From contig JASKKU010000010.1 in NCBI GenBank assembly GCA_030154045.1, positions 1 through 32,731 of the forward strand: a DNA stretch of 32,731 bases, written 5' to 3'. The notes under the pieces are model-generated. The model saw only the letters and a list, made by a program, of their open reading frames with translations, had not been told where the DNA came from and ran no database searches. This DNA comes from Candidatus Woesearchaeota archaeon (lineage in GTDB: Archaea > Nanobdellota > Nanobdellia > Woesearchaeales > JASKKU01). The stretch's first letter is position 1, and each line of letters opens with the position of its first letter. The position numbers were made by a program, and so were the translations under genes. Positions 18,118 to 28,200 of this stretch are shown here, one piece after another.

Positions 18118-18143
18118 CTTTTTTTGTTTTTTTTTATTTTTTT
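18118..18143 (+). terminator. T-rich terminator-like tract
   Basis: cctttttttgtttttttttatttttttac shortly after the stop at 18100. Confidence 0.45.
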
Positions 18144-18498
18144 ACTCAATTTAATTCTATGATTCTATTAGGTTTTAAGAACTTGTTCTCACTTTAAGAT
18201 TGTGATGTTTTCTTTTAATTGTTACAAAGGTTCTAATAAAAGGATAAGAGAGTTTTTAAACATTAGCTTGCTAATTCTAAGGTTTGTTTTTTATTTTATT
18301 AGGTCATATTTTTTTATTATGTTATGGTTTAGGCGAATCTTTTTTATCATCAAGACTCTTTAAGCCTTAATAAAAAAGTCTTTGTATTATTAAACATTAT
18401 ATCCTTTACATTATATTCTTTAAACTAGAACACGATTTTTATTATTTGAACTATGCTTGTTTTGTATTGTTGTTTTATTTGAGTTTTTAACTTTGAAC

Positions 18499-19371
18499 TT
18501 ATAATGCGCCGAGATTTCCATAAACCAAGAACTCAATTATAGAGAGTAATGCAATAAGTATGCCTAAGTAATAGCTGGACCTTATTGAAACGCTTGTTTC
18601 TTTGGAAGTGGCTTTTTCAAACGCTTCTTTTAATTCAGTTTTATCTGTAATATGGTATGCTGTTCCATTAGTTTCACTAGCAATTCTTTTTAGGTTTGTT
18701 AAATTGAATTGCATTTTATTGTATAAATCCAAGAACTCTTCAGGGATTTCTGAGGTGTTAATGATTTCTGTATCCTCATCTGAACCTATACCAAAAGCCA
18801 ATATCTGGATACCTTCAGATTTTGCTTTAGCAAGCGTTTTGTTGTCAACATCTTTTGTTCCGTCGCTAATTAATATCACTCTCTTGTTCTTATCGCTCTT
18901 TGAAAGAAGTTGGTAAGCAAAATTCAAAGCATAATCTAATGAGGAGCCTGCTTTTGAGTAATCTATTGTTATTTCTTTTATAGATTCCTTGACCTTTCTC
19001 TTATCTAAAGTCAAGGGAACATAACTTTGTATATCTGATGAGAACGCAACTAAGCCAACCCTTGTAGAATTAGGCAAGAAATCCACCCATTCTGAAGATA
19101 TCTCTTTTGCAGCTTCTAATCTGTTAGGTGGATAATCTGTTTTTGTCATAGAAGGCGAAGCATCAATTACTAAAACATAATCTCTGTCCATTAGAGGAAC
19201 TCTTTTGCTGATGCTTATGGAATCCGTTGCTACTAAAAACAGAAGGGCAACCAGTAGAATTTTTAAGAATAGTACTGAATAACTGACATCAAATTTCTTA
19301 AACCCATGAACTTTTTCTATTGTTCTAATGTTCCCAAAGTAAAGTGCTCTTCTTTTTCTTAATCGCACCAT
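18499..19371 (-). CDS. vWA-domain (BatA-like) membrane protein; N-terminus probably extends upstream to about 19479
   Basis: DRDYVLVIDASPSMTKTDYPPNRLEAAKE (MIDAS DxSxS), ISDGTKDVDN, TMs at both ends. The upstream in-frame region encodes another TM. Confidence 0.82.
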   Translation of the reverse strand: MVRLRKRRALYFGNIRTIEKVHGFKKFDVSYSVLFLKILLVALLFLVATDSISISKRVPLMDRDYVLVIDASPSMTKTDYPPNRLEAAKEISSEWVDFLPNSTRVGLVAFSSDIQSYVPLTLDKRKVKESIKEITIDYSKAGSSLDYALNFAYQLLSKSDKNKRVILISDGTKDVDNKTLAKAKSEGIQILAFGIGSDEDTEIINTSEIPEEFLDLYNKMQFNLTNLKRIASETNGTAYHITDKTELKEAFEKATSKETSVSIRSSYYLGILIALLSIIEFLVYGNLGAL

Positions 19372-19472
19372 TAAAAAGAAACTGATTACTGTTAATGTGA
19401 TTAAACCAATGAGTAAAGTTACTTCTAACCAAGGATAGATTATTTGTACAGTGTAACCAGCAATATTAAAGC

Positions 19473-20378
19473 TTAAGATAGTTCCACCTCTTCTGCACCA
19501 AAGGCTTTGAAGAAGCTGAGGTCAAATCTCTCATTTAAATTAACTTTAAAAAACAATTGGCCGGCTTCATGAAACGCTTCTTTTATTCTTTCAATCTCTC
19601 TTTTGCATAACATCTCATACTCTTCAGCAACCTTGTGAGCATCAATTAAGTAAACAGTATTGCCGTCAGGATCTTTTATATAAACCCTTCCAATACCCTT
19701 TGGCAGTTTCTCTTCAATTGGATCTCGAACCATAATTCCGTAAACTTTGGAAAAATAAGCCGAAAGTTCTGGGATGAATTTAGTTACATCTGTATCAATG
19801 AAATCAGAAATTATGAATAGGATTGATTGGCTGTCGTAATTGCCAATTAGTAAATTTGTGAATTCTCCCCAAGATTTTTTTCCGCCATAATTGTTCTTAT
19901 CACTTAAAACATTTAAGATTCTGGAAAAGTCGTTATCCGGGTCAAGAAAAAGTCTTACTTTATCAGAAAACATTGCTATTGCAGGGTTATCATTAGCTTC
20001 TGTAGCCGCAAATGCTAAGGAACCTGCTGCTAAAGCCGCAAACTGGTTTTTTGTGTATTCTGTTGTCCCTAGAAGCATTGAATTAGAAACATCTAAAGCA
20101 ATAATTACATCAAATGTTCTTTCCTCTTTAAACTTTCTAACCATCAATTGCCTTGTTCTTGCATAAACTTTCCAGTCAATTCTTCTGGGGTCATCACCTA
20201 AGGTATATGCTTGGATTTGTTCAAAATCTAGTCCTTTTCCTGAAACCAAGAGCAAATAAATTAAATTAAACTTGAAATAATCTATTAATTTTATCGAGTT
20301 CTCAATAGTTTCTCTAGTCAAATCTTCAAAGGGTTGAATATTAATTACAAGTTCCTCTTTTTGTTTAGGTTTAAGCAT
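19473..20378 (-). CDS. DUF58 domain protein
   Basis: SGKGLDFEQIQAYTLGDDPRRIDWKVYARTRQLMVRKFKEERTFDVIIALDVSNSM matches the DUF58 core; follows moxR. Confidence 0.88.
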   Translation of the reverse strand: MLKPKQKEELVINIQPFEDLTRETIENSIKLIDYFKFNLIYLLLVSGKGLDFEQIQAYTLGDDPRRIDWKVYARTRQLMVRKFKEERTFDVIIALDVSNSMLLGTTEYTKNQFAALAAGSLAFAATEANDNPAIAMFSDKVRLFLDPDNDFSRILNVLSDKNNYGGKKSWGEFTNLLIGNYDSQSILFIISDFIDTDVTKFIPELSAYFSKVYGIMVRDPIEEKLPKGIGRVYIKDPDGNTVYLIDAHKVAEEYEMLCKREIERIKEAFHEAGQLFFKVNLNERFDLSFFKAFGAEEVELS

Positions 20379-20415
20379 TTTAATAATTAGATGTTGTAAA
20401 GTGTTTCAATATTGT

Positions 20416-22008
20416 TCACTCAGGTTTAACTTTTATTAAAATTTCGTCAATAATCTTGTCAGTAGAAATATTGTGAGCTTTTCCTTTGAAGTTTAGAATT
20501 AATCTATGCCTTAATATTGGTTTGGCTACAGCAGCTACATCCTCTGGGAGAACAAAGTTTCTACCTTGCATTAAAGCTCTTGCTTTTGAAGCGATGCCTA
20601 AATAAATTGAAGCCCTAGGACCTGCACCATATTTGATAAATTGCATTCCTTCAATGCTTTTGTTTTTGCCTCTGGTTGCTTCAACAATATCTAAAATGTA
20701 TTCTTTTATTCTATCAGAGATAAATACGTTCTTTACTTTTGATTGTAATTCCAATACATCTTCTTTTGTAACTCTTGGTAGAACTTTCTTCTCAACAACT
20801 TTGCCGATAATGCTGTTTTCATTGATAACCCTTTTTTCAGATTCTCTGTCAGGATAATCTAATATAATCTTGAATAAGAACCTGTCTAGGATAGCTTCAG
20901 GCAAGTTATAGGTTCCTTTGTTTTCTAATGGGTTCTGCGTTGCCAAAACGAAGAAAGGCCTATCTAAGATGTATGTTTCATCGTGAATGTTTATCTTTTT
21001 CTCCTGCATAGCCTCCATTAAAGCAGCGTGTGTCTTTGGCGGCGCCCTGTTGATTTCGTCTGCTAAAATGAAGTTTGCGAAGATTGGACCTTTAAATGTT
21101 GTGAACTTATTAGTGCTTGGATCATAAATTAAGCCTCCAATAATGTCTGAAGGCAACAAATCAGGCATGAATTGGATTCTGTTGAATGAAGTTCCGGATA
21201 TGACTCTTGCCAAAGTTTCAACTAATAGAGATTTAGCTAAACCTGGGACACCTTCTAATAAAGCATCTCCTTCACAAAGCAATGCTATCAGAGTGTATTC
21301 AATAACTTCATCCTGACCGAAGATGACTTTTTTAATCTCTTCTTTAACTAGATTTAGCATCTGACCAATTTTTTGCGCTTCTTCATCTGTTAGTCTGTTT
21401 TCTGATTCAGAACTTGTGTCTCTATATTTGCTCGTGTCAGTTGTTTTTATCTGAATGGGCATCTGTGGTTTATTGCTTGATTCATAAGGTTGAGATGATG
21501 TTTCAGGTTTGTTTGTTGAATTTTGGAATTTATTACTTATATTGTTGCTTAATGTAGAATCTCCTTTTTTCCAAGGGAGTTCAACATCATCGTCTGTTTT
21601 ATTGTTTTGATTATTTATTTCATTATTTACAGAAGAATTGTCTTTTTCTTTAAACAAGCTAAGAATCTTATTCTTTTTCTCAGGTTCAAGCTCCTGGTTA
21701 TTAGCCTCGTTTTTTTGTTTTTCTTGTTGCTTTAATTTCTGATTTTCTGAAGTTGTAAGGTAGAGTTTTATCGCTTCAACTAAGCTTTCTTTATTACTAA
21801 TCCCTCTTACTATCTTTGCAAGTTCTGGTAAGCCCAATCCAAACTGGATCCAATTTGCGAAATCATTTCTTTCTGAATTCACATGATATTGAAACAAATC
21901 GGCATCTGAATTTTCTAGTTTCTCAATTAATTCTTTAAGGTTTCTTGCTTGAGAATTATCTTTGAAGATAAAAGGCGGATTCTCTCTTTCATTCAATTCT
22001 GAGTTCAT
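20416..22008 (-). CDS. MoxR-family AAA+ ATPase with ~210-aa N-terminal extension
   Basis: VIFGQDEVIEYTLIALLCEGDALLEGVPGLAKSLLVETLA (Walker A-like), FILADEINRAPPKTHAALMEAMQEK (Walker B), LATQNPLENKGTYNLPEAILDRF. Confidence 0.9.
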   Translation of the reverse strand: MNSELNERENPPFIFKDNSQARNLKELIEKLENSDADLFQYHVNSERNDFANWIQFGLGLPELAKIVRGISNKESLVEAIKLYLTTSENQKLKQQEKQKNEANNQELEPEKKNKILSLFKEKDNSSVNNEINNQNNKTDDDVELPWKKGDSTLSNNISNKFQNSTNKPETSSQPYESSNKPQMPIQIKTTDTSKYRDTSSESENRLTDEEAQKIGQMLNLVKEEIKKVIFGQDEVIEYTLIALLCEGDALLEGVPGLAKSLLVETLARVISGTSFNRIQFMPDLLPSDIIGGLIYDPSTNKFTTFKGPIFANFILADEINRAPPKTHAALMEAMQEKKINIHDETYILDRPFFVLATQNPLENKGTYNLPEAILDRFLFKIILDYPDRESEKRVINENSIIGKVVEKKVLPRVTKEDVLELQSKVKNVFISDRIKEYILDIVEATRGKNKSIEGMQFIKYGAGPRASIYLGIASKARALMQGRNFVLPEDVAAVAKPILRHRLILNFKGKAHNISTDKIIDEILIKVKPE

Positions 22009-22174
22009 GTTATATCACTCTGGAGTATTATATTAAATTGAGTATTATTAAATTATGTATTTGGTTTATTTATCGATTATGAATAGGGCTTTTTAATGAT
22101 TGCAAAGTTTTGTTCGAATAGATTTTATACATCTGTTTTTTTAAAAATTATGAACTCCTTTAGAATAAGTTCTT

Positions 22175-22208
22175 TTCATTTTTGAGTTTCAACAAAAATT
22201 ATATAAAG
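22175..22208 (+). promoter_or_regulatory. Conserved promoter block (secreted paralog 3)
   Basis: ttcatttttgagtttcaacaaaaattatataaag. Confidence 0.6.
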
Positions 22209-22209
22209 G

Positions 22210-22285
22210 AGTTGTGTCTAAGAAGTACTAATATAGTAATGTGGTAAAAACACAACTGATTGCCTTTATGTATATATAAGGCAAT
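22210..22285 (+). promoter_or_regulatory. Two adjacent inverted repeats upstream of secreted paralog 3
   Basis: AGTTGTGT (22210-22217)/ACACAACT (22250-22257), then ATTGCCTT (22259-22266)/AAGGCAAT (22278-22285). Confidence 0.6.
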
Positions 22286-22332
22286 GTGTTTATACAAAGA
22301 TATAAAAAAACAAAAAGACAAGAGGTGGGTTT

Positions 22333-22980
22333 ATGAAAAGATTTTGGGTTTTATTTGGAGTGGTTTTGTTGATGCTTTACAGTTTTACAGGTTTTGTAAG
22401 AGCAGATCCTACTGGTGCAACTGTTACTGCAGGAACAGCAGTAACTGGTAGTGGTACAACTTCTGATAATATAACTATCAATGCAGGAGAAGTAATGTCT
22501 GCAAATATTTATGGTAAAACAATAACAACAAAGTGGGCAGGTTTCTATGGTAACATCTCGGGAGGAATCTCCTTAGAAGATAGTTCAGGAAATGTGTTTT
22601 ATAACTGGAGTGTTTCAGATGTAACAGGTGCAGTGGTTTATGCTGCAAACGATACGGTAAGTGATTGGACTTTATCCAATGCAAGCGAGGCAGATATGCC
22701 TGCATATGTACAAGGCACAGCAACAGACAGCTTTAGCAATACTTTCACAGCATCAGAGCAGTTTACAAGCCCAACAAAAACAGTTGATAATGTATTGTAT
22801 GCAGTAACTTATGGTACTGGAACCTTTAAGACTTATGCATTAAAAACAACAAGTGAGATTATCTTTGCAGGTAAATCTCCAGGTACCGCAGCAGGTTTCA
22901 ATGGCAACAATGTAGATTATCAGATATTAGTTCCAGCACAGAGCAATACCAACTATTACTTTTACCTAGAGTTGCCATAA
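22333..22980 (+). CDS. Small secreted protein, 'WAGxxGNxSG' family, paralog 3 (divergent)
   Basis: Signal peptide MKRFWVLFGVVLLMLYSFTGFVRA; GKTITTKWAGFYGNISGGISLEDSSGNVFYNWSVSD; SD gaggtggg. Confidence 0.82.
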   Translation: MKRFWVLFGVVLLMLYSFTGFVRADPTGATVTAGTAVTGSGTTSDNITINAGEVMSANIYGKTITTKWAGFYGNISGGISLEDSSGNVFYNWSVSDVTGAVVYAANDTVSDWTLSNASEADMPAYVQGTATDSFSNTFTASEQFTSPTKTVDNVLYAVTYGTGTFKTYALKTTSEIIFAGKSPGTAAGFNGNNVDYQILVPAQSNTNYYFYLELP

Positions 22981-23200
22981 AGACTTGGATTTATTTTTTA
23001 TTTTATTTCTATTTTTATTATATCTGCGTTCTATTATTTGATCATAGTGTCTCTATTATTCTATTTATACTATTGTATGTATTTAAAACGAGTTCCTATT
23101 AATTGCACAATAAAAACAAAAAATTTATAAAGGTCTTTCTGATTAAGCTTATTGGTTTGAGTTCATTTTGGTTTAAACATCTTTTTTGAGGGGGGTAAGA

Positions 23201-24937
23201 TTGGACAAGAAGTTAAAGGGTAGAAGTTGGGTGTTATTCCTTCTTTTTGCAATTATTTTAATCCTTAATACGAGTTTTGCTTATAGTATTGAACTCAATG
23301 TGGCAAACTCAAAAGATTGGAGAGATGTTTTCTCAGTTATGTTGTATTCTTCATTAAAAGGAGAATCAGCAACCTTTTTGAACTCAGAATCATTAGCAGG
23401 CTTTACTTCTGTTGTTAAGGAAGGCACTGATATTAATGTTTATGAGTCCCAAGAAATGCCTTACATCCCCAATTTGAAGAGCCAATTAAGCATTATTGGT
23501 TTTAATGTTCTTAATGAGGTCAAGGGTAAAAGATTTAACCTTGAGTTAGTGCCTAAAGGTATAAATAAATTTATTGTGGTTTCTTCAGATAATTACAGGT
23601 TGTTGCCGTCTCTGGCTTCTTTTGCAATAACTAATAAGTACTGGGTCTTTATTGTTGATGAAACGAATGTCGATGAAGTTGAAAGTTATTTGAAGAAGGC
23701 TCAAGAGGTTATTGCTGTTGGGAACTTTAGAAGGGATTTAGCTAATAGGTTACAACCTTATTTTGATAAATGGATTAATCACGAAAGCATTTTCCGTGAT
23801 TCGATCGAGTTGGCTGAGAGCTTTAGTTCATATAACACTGTCGTTTTATCAGATGGTTTTTCCTTGGAATCAGAGTATTTCAGGACAACAAATCCTGTTT
23901 TAATCGTAGGTTCGAATAAGCTTGTGGATGATGTTTATAATTTCCTTGTAAAACACAATGTTAAATCAGTTGTGGTAGTAGGAAACTCTTTAGCAACAGT
24001 TGGTGAACAGATAAGAACTAAGAGTAATAAAACTATTAGCGTGTTTATTAAATTTGGTCAGGCTGATGCTCAGAATACAGGGAAGATATATGCTTTAACA
24101 TTCTTCCCACTGCCTGCTCCAAAATTGTTTTTAGAAATTACAAATGTGATTTATGACCCACAACAGAAGAAGTTGATTGTATATTTTAAGAACAGCGGAA
24201 ATGTGGGTATTTATGAATTAACTACAGTTAGCGTTAAGAACGGAGATGATGAATTGGCAAGCGCATCTCAAACGGAAGCAGTGTTTATTGGTGCAAGGGA
24301 AACTCTCCCTGTAAGTTTTGATATGGAACTGCCTGTAGCAGAGTTATCTAACAACACTCAGGCTGTCTTTTATACTTCTTTTGGATTAACGCCTGTGGAA
24401 CTAGATAATTATTTAACCTTGCCAGGCAAATATGTTCCACCATACATTACTTCATTAAAAGTTAAAGAATTGGATGTTGAGAATTTAAACTTTGATATCG
24501 TTGATGTAGCATATTATCCAAGTTTGAACAGGATAGGCATTGATATGATAAACAACGGAAGTGCGCCTGTTTATTATTCTTTGAGAATCAAGGATTTGAT
24601 AATAAACGGTTTGCCTGAGACTCTATCAAAAGAAGGCGTTTTACAGCCAAGCGGTAGTGTTGAAAGGGTTTATATCTCAGCTAAATTGGATGAAGTTGAT
24701 ATGGAGGAAAACAAGCAATTCAATTTGATTGCATATTATGGTCCTGACGAAGAAACTAAGATTAGCAAATTGGAAAAAACTTTTGAATTTAAGACCGCAA
24801 GCGCAGGCTTCTTAACTGGTTTCTTTAGTTTTGATAGTGCGGGTTCAATCTCTTTGATTGCTATCATTGGAGCTGTAATTTTGTTTGTTGTAGTTTTATT
24901 TATAAGAAAGAAAGCTAAATCAAACATAGGTTATTGA
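23201..24937 (+). CDS. Secreted surface protein with C-terminal TM anchor (possible S-layer-type protein)
   Basis: Start re-assigned from 23186 to TTG 23201, just after GAGGGGGG. Signal RSWVLFLLFAIILILNTSFAYS; C-terminal ISLIAIIGAVILFVVVLFIRKKAKSN. Confidence 0.75.
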   Translation: MDKKLKGRSWVLFLLFAIILILNTSFAYSIELNVANSKDWRDVFSVMLYSSLKGESATFLNSESLAGFTSVVKEGTDINVYESQEMPYIPNLKSQLSIIGFNVLNEVKGKRFNLELVPKGINKFIVVSSDNYRLLPSLASFAITNKYWVFIVDETNVDEVESYLKKAQEVIAVGNFRRDLANRLQPYFDKWINHESIFRDSIELAESFSSYNTVVLSDGFSLESEYFRTTNPVLIVGSNKLVDDVYNFLVKHNVKSVVVVGNSLATVGEQIRTKSNKTISVFIKFGQADAQNTGKIYALTFFPLPAPKLFLEITNVIYDPQQKKLIVYFKNSGNVGIYELTTVSVKNGDDELASASQTEAVFIGARETLPVSFDMELPVAELSNNTQAVFYTSFGLTPVELDNYLTLPGKYVPPYITSLKVKELDVENLNFDIVDVAYYPSLNRIGIDMINNGSAPVYYSLRIKDLIINGLPETLSKEGVLQPSGSVERVYISAKLDEVDMEENKQFNLIAYYGPDEETKISKLEKTFEFKTASAGFLTGFFSFDSAGSISLIAIIGAVILFVVVLFIRKKAKSNIGY

Positions 24938-25203
24938 TTTTGTTTTTGTTTTGTTTTCTGGTTATATTTATTCTTTTTAATCTATTTCTTGATTCCTTTA
25001 TTTTTTAATTTTAGTCTTGTTGTTTAAGTTCCATTCTGTTGAAAATTCAGGATTTTCTCCCAAAGCATTTTACTATTTAGCAGTGGTTCTCGATGATAAA
25101 ATCGAAATATTTTTAAGGTGCTGAGTTCTTGTTTTACCTAATTTAATGGAATAAATTGAGATATTGCTTAGCGCTTATTTTTTATGTTTGATGGGGGGAA
25201 AGT

Positions 25204-28200
25204 TTGGATTTTAATTTTTCAAGTTTGAGGAGGAATGTAGTCATAACTTTATTTATCTCTTTAGTTAGTTTAATCTTTCTATTCGCTTTGGTTTCTGCAA
25301 TCAATTCAAGCAATTCAAGTCTAAATTCGTCTTCTCAAACTATTGCTGTTAATAATTCTGAAATACTAAATCAAAATAATTTGAAGCAAGATTTAACAGA
25401 TAATTCTTACGAGAGCATAAAAACAAAGTTGAGTTTGGGCTATTATTCCATTGTTTCTTTGGAAAGACAGCCAATTATTTTTGGAAAACCTGTTGAATGG
25501 TTTTTGACGGTTTCAGACGGCTTGTATACATATTTGGTTGAGTTTCAGACCTCACCGATTTTTCTCAAGGAGTATGACAACAAAGATAACTCCACCTGGA
25601 ACAAAACCTTAGTTCTATATACGAATTATTCTGGAGTTTACAAGGATGTAGAAGTAAATGTTTCGTTGCCGAGCGATAATTTTGTGGTTGTGCCTGCTTT
25701 AAACTACACTTATTCAGATAATGTTCTCTCTTTGTTAATTCCTGAGCTGAATAAGAGTACAAAGATTGTTATTGTTGGGAGTTTTTCTAATGAGAGCATA
25801 AATCTTTCTCAGTTAAATGTATCGTTAAATGTTTCAATAAATGAAAGTCTGTTCAATGAAGAGGAAGTTAATTCGTTATCTAATTCTGTATTTGCAACTG
25901 ATAAAGAGCAATACTTTGTAAATGATACAGTTAATTTTGTTCTGCTTCAGAACATTTCTGGCTATTCTATTTATGTCGACACCCCATCAGGAAATACTCT
26001 GTATGTAGAAAATACTTCTTTAAAAGTTAGCGAACCTGGGGATCATTTGGCCACGCTTATTTTCAATGGTTCATATTACTCCTTAAGATTTAAAGTAGTC
26101 TCAAGGTCACGGACTTCTTTTGAAAATGGTTTTGGAGTTTTTAACATAACTTCATCTTCGGGAGTTGTTGAGAATTTCTTTGTTGATGATGATTTAAACA
26201 TATTCTTTAGGATTGGAAATTTAAGTTTGGGCCAAAAGGTTGCTGTTAATATTTTATTACCCTTCCAGATTCCTGAGGGAGTTTATTTCTATGTTTGGAA
26301 AGATAGTGGTAAAGGTAAAATAAAGGTGCCTTTTAATCTAAGTGATAGCAGAGATAGAATAACTTTGTTTTTGCAAGATGGTGTTATAGATGACGATGGT
26401 CTGATTAATGGAATTATTGAAGACCCATTGAAACTTTTTATTCCTAATTACAACGTGAATGTTAGTAAAATTAACAAAAATGAAGCTCATATAGAAATTT
26501 CGCATAGAAAAGTAAAACTTACTTCTAAAGGAGGAGACTTAAAACAGACTCATGTTGTTGACCCGTTAAATCTTCCAAGTACCCCTGTAAGTCCTGATAA
26601 GTTCAAGTATAAGCTTTTGAAGTTTAGGATTGAGAATGTAAGTTCAGGTTCTTCCGATATAATCTTGAATTATGAGTCTTTGCCGGAAAGGTTTGAGCTT
26701 TGGAAGTTTAATCCTAATACTTTAGAATGGTATAACTTTCCTTACGAGAGAATAAACGATACTGCAATCAAGATAACGATATTTGATGGCGGTTTTGGCG
26801 ATGATGATGGAATAAAAAACGGAATCATAGAAGATGATCTGGGAATAACATATCAATGGTGGAATGATTCCTGGCCTTGGAGAAGAGCCTATAATATTTC
26901 AAACACTGCCGGCGACCTTACGGATTTCCAGGTTAAGCTTAATTTTAACAGCACTAATTTTAATTTCTCCAAGACAAATAGCGATGGAAGCGACTTGAGG
27001 TTTACATATTACAATGCAAGTTCAGATTCTGAAACAAAGCTTAATTACTGGATTGAGTATTTTAATGCCACTCAACAACAAGTAATAGTTTGGATTAAAG
27101 TTCCTTATCTTCAAAATAATACAAACACGACTATTTTTGTTTATTACGGAAATTCTCAAGCAACAAGCGAGAGCAATATGTCAAATGTTTTCATTAGGGT
27201 TATTGATGGTTTGGTTTTATCTTGGAGTTTAGATGAAGATCAAGGAAGTACTGCTGTAGATACTAGCGGTAATGGTTATGATGGTAACATTTATGGCGCA
27301 AGCTGGTCTAGTAACTGTAAGTTTGGTTCTTGTTTGTATTTTTCAGGAGGCACAACTGATTATATCATAAGGAATCCGTTTAATCATCCTACAGATAATG
27401 TTACTGTTGAGTTCTGGATGGAAAGTAGTGATACTGCTAATAGCGGAACCCCTTATTCTTATGCTACAACAAATAGCGGCAATGAGTTTTTGATATATGA
27501 TTACAACGCTTTTAGGGTTTATCGTGCTACCACTTATAGGAAAACAGGTATTGCTGCTAACGATGGTTCCTGGCATCATATTGCTGTTAGCTGGACATCC
27601 AATGGCGGAAACTTATATATGTATGAAGACGGAACTCAGGTATATTCTAATACCTTAGCATCCGGAGTTTCAATACCTAGTGGCGGCTCTTTGGTTATTG
27701 GTCAAGAACAAGATAGTGTTGGAGATAACTTTGCTCCAGATCAGAGTTTTATAGGTTATCTTGATGAAATTAGAGTTTATAACAGAACTTTAACCTTGCA
27801 GGAACTTCAGGATTTATATAATTACTCGGGTTACACGACTCCTCACGCTCCTGGAAAAGTGCTCGTTAGAAAGTTTGTGAATCCTAGTTCGCAATCCACT
27901 CAAGACATAGGCGAAGAATATCTTGGAGTGCTTAATATTACTTCCGATGAGCCTGCAAATAATTCGGATTTAATTAGGAACCAGCAGTTTGTTATGAACT
28001 CAACTGTTGTCTGCGAGCGAGGAGAGTGTGGTGACACAAATGTTTATTATCAATATTACTCTTCGGTAACGCCTACCCAATCTTACTCAGAATCTTCACA
28101 ATCTGATTTTGAATCTTATGAACAAATGGATAACTTAACTATTGTTAATGATACGATTATTTTGTCACAACTTAATTCTAACATTCCTTGGTGGGATTAT

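Noticed and set aside
18144-18498. ~350-bp AT-rich convergent gap considered for a hidden ncRNA or small ORF
   Set aside because: No convincing start/SD, no strong structure seen; looks like ordinary terminator-rich spacer.
18602-18916. Plus-strand ORF opposite the vWA gene
   Set aside because: Antisense to a confidently recognised vWA CDS; likewise 19891-20166 and 20633-20857 opposite DUF58 and moxR.
22260-22451. Short ORF overlapping the start of secreted paralog 3
   Set aside because: Out of frame with the signal-peptide CDS at 22333, which has a strong SD and paralog support; begins inside an inverted repeat.
25090-25106. Short inverted repeat tcgatgataaaatcga in the intergenic region before the giant gene
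   Set aside because: Only a 5-bp stem in AT-rich sequence; expected by chance.
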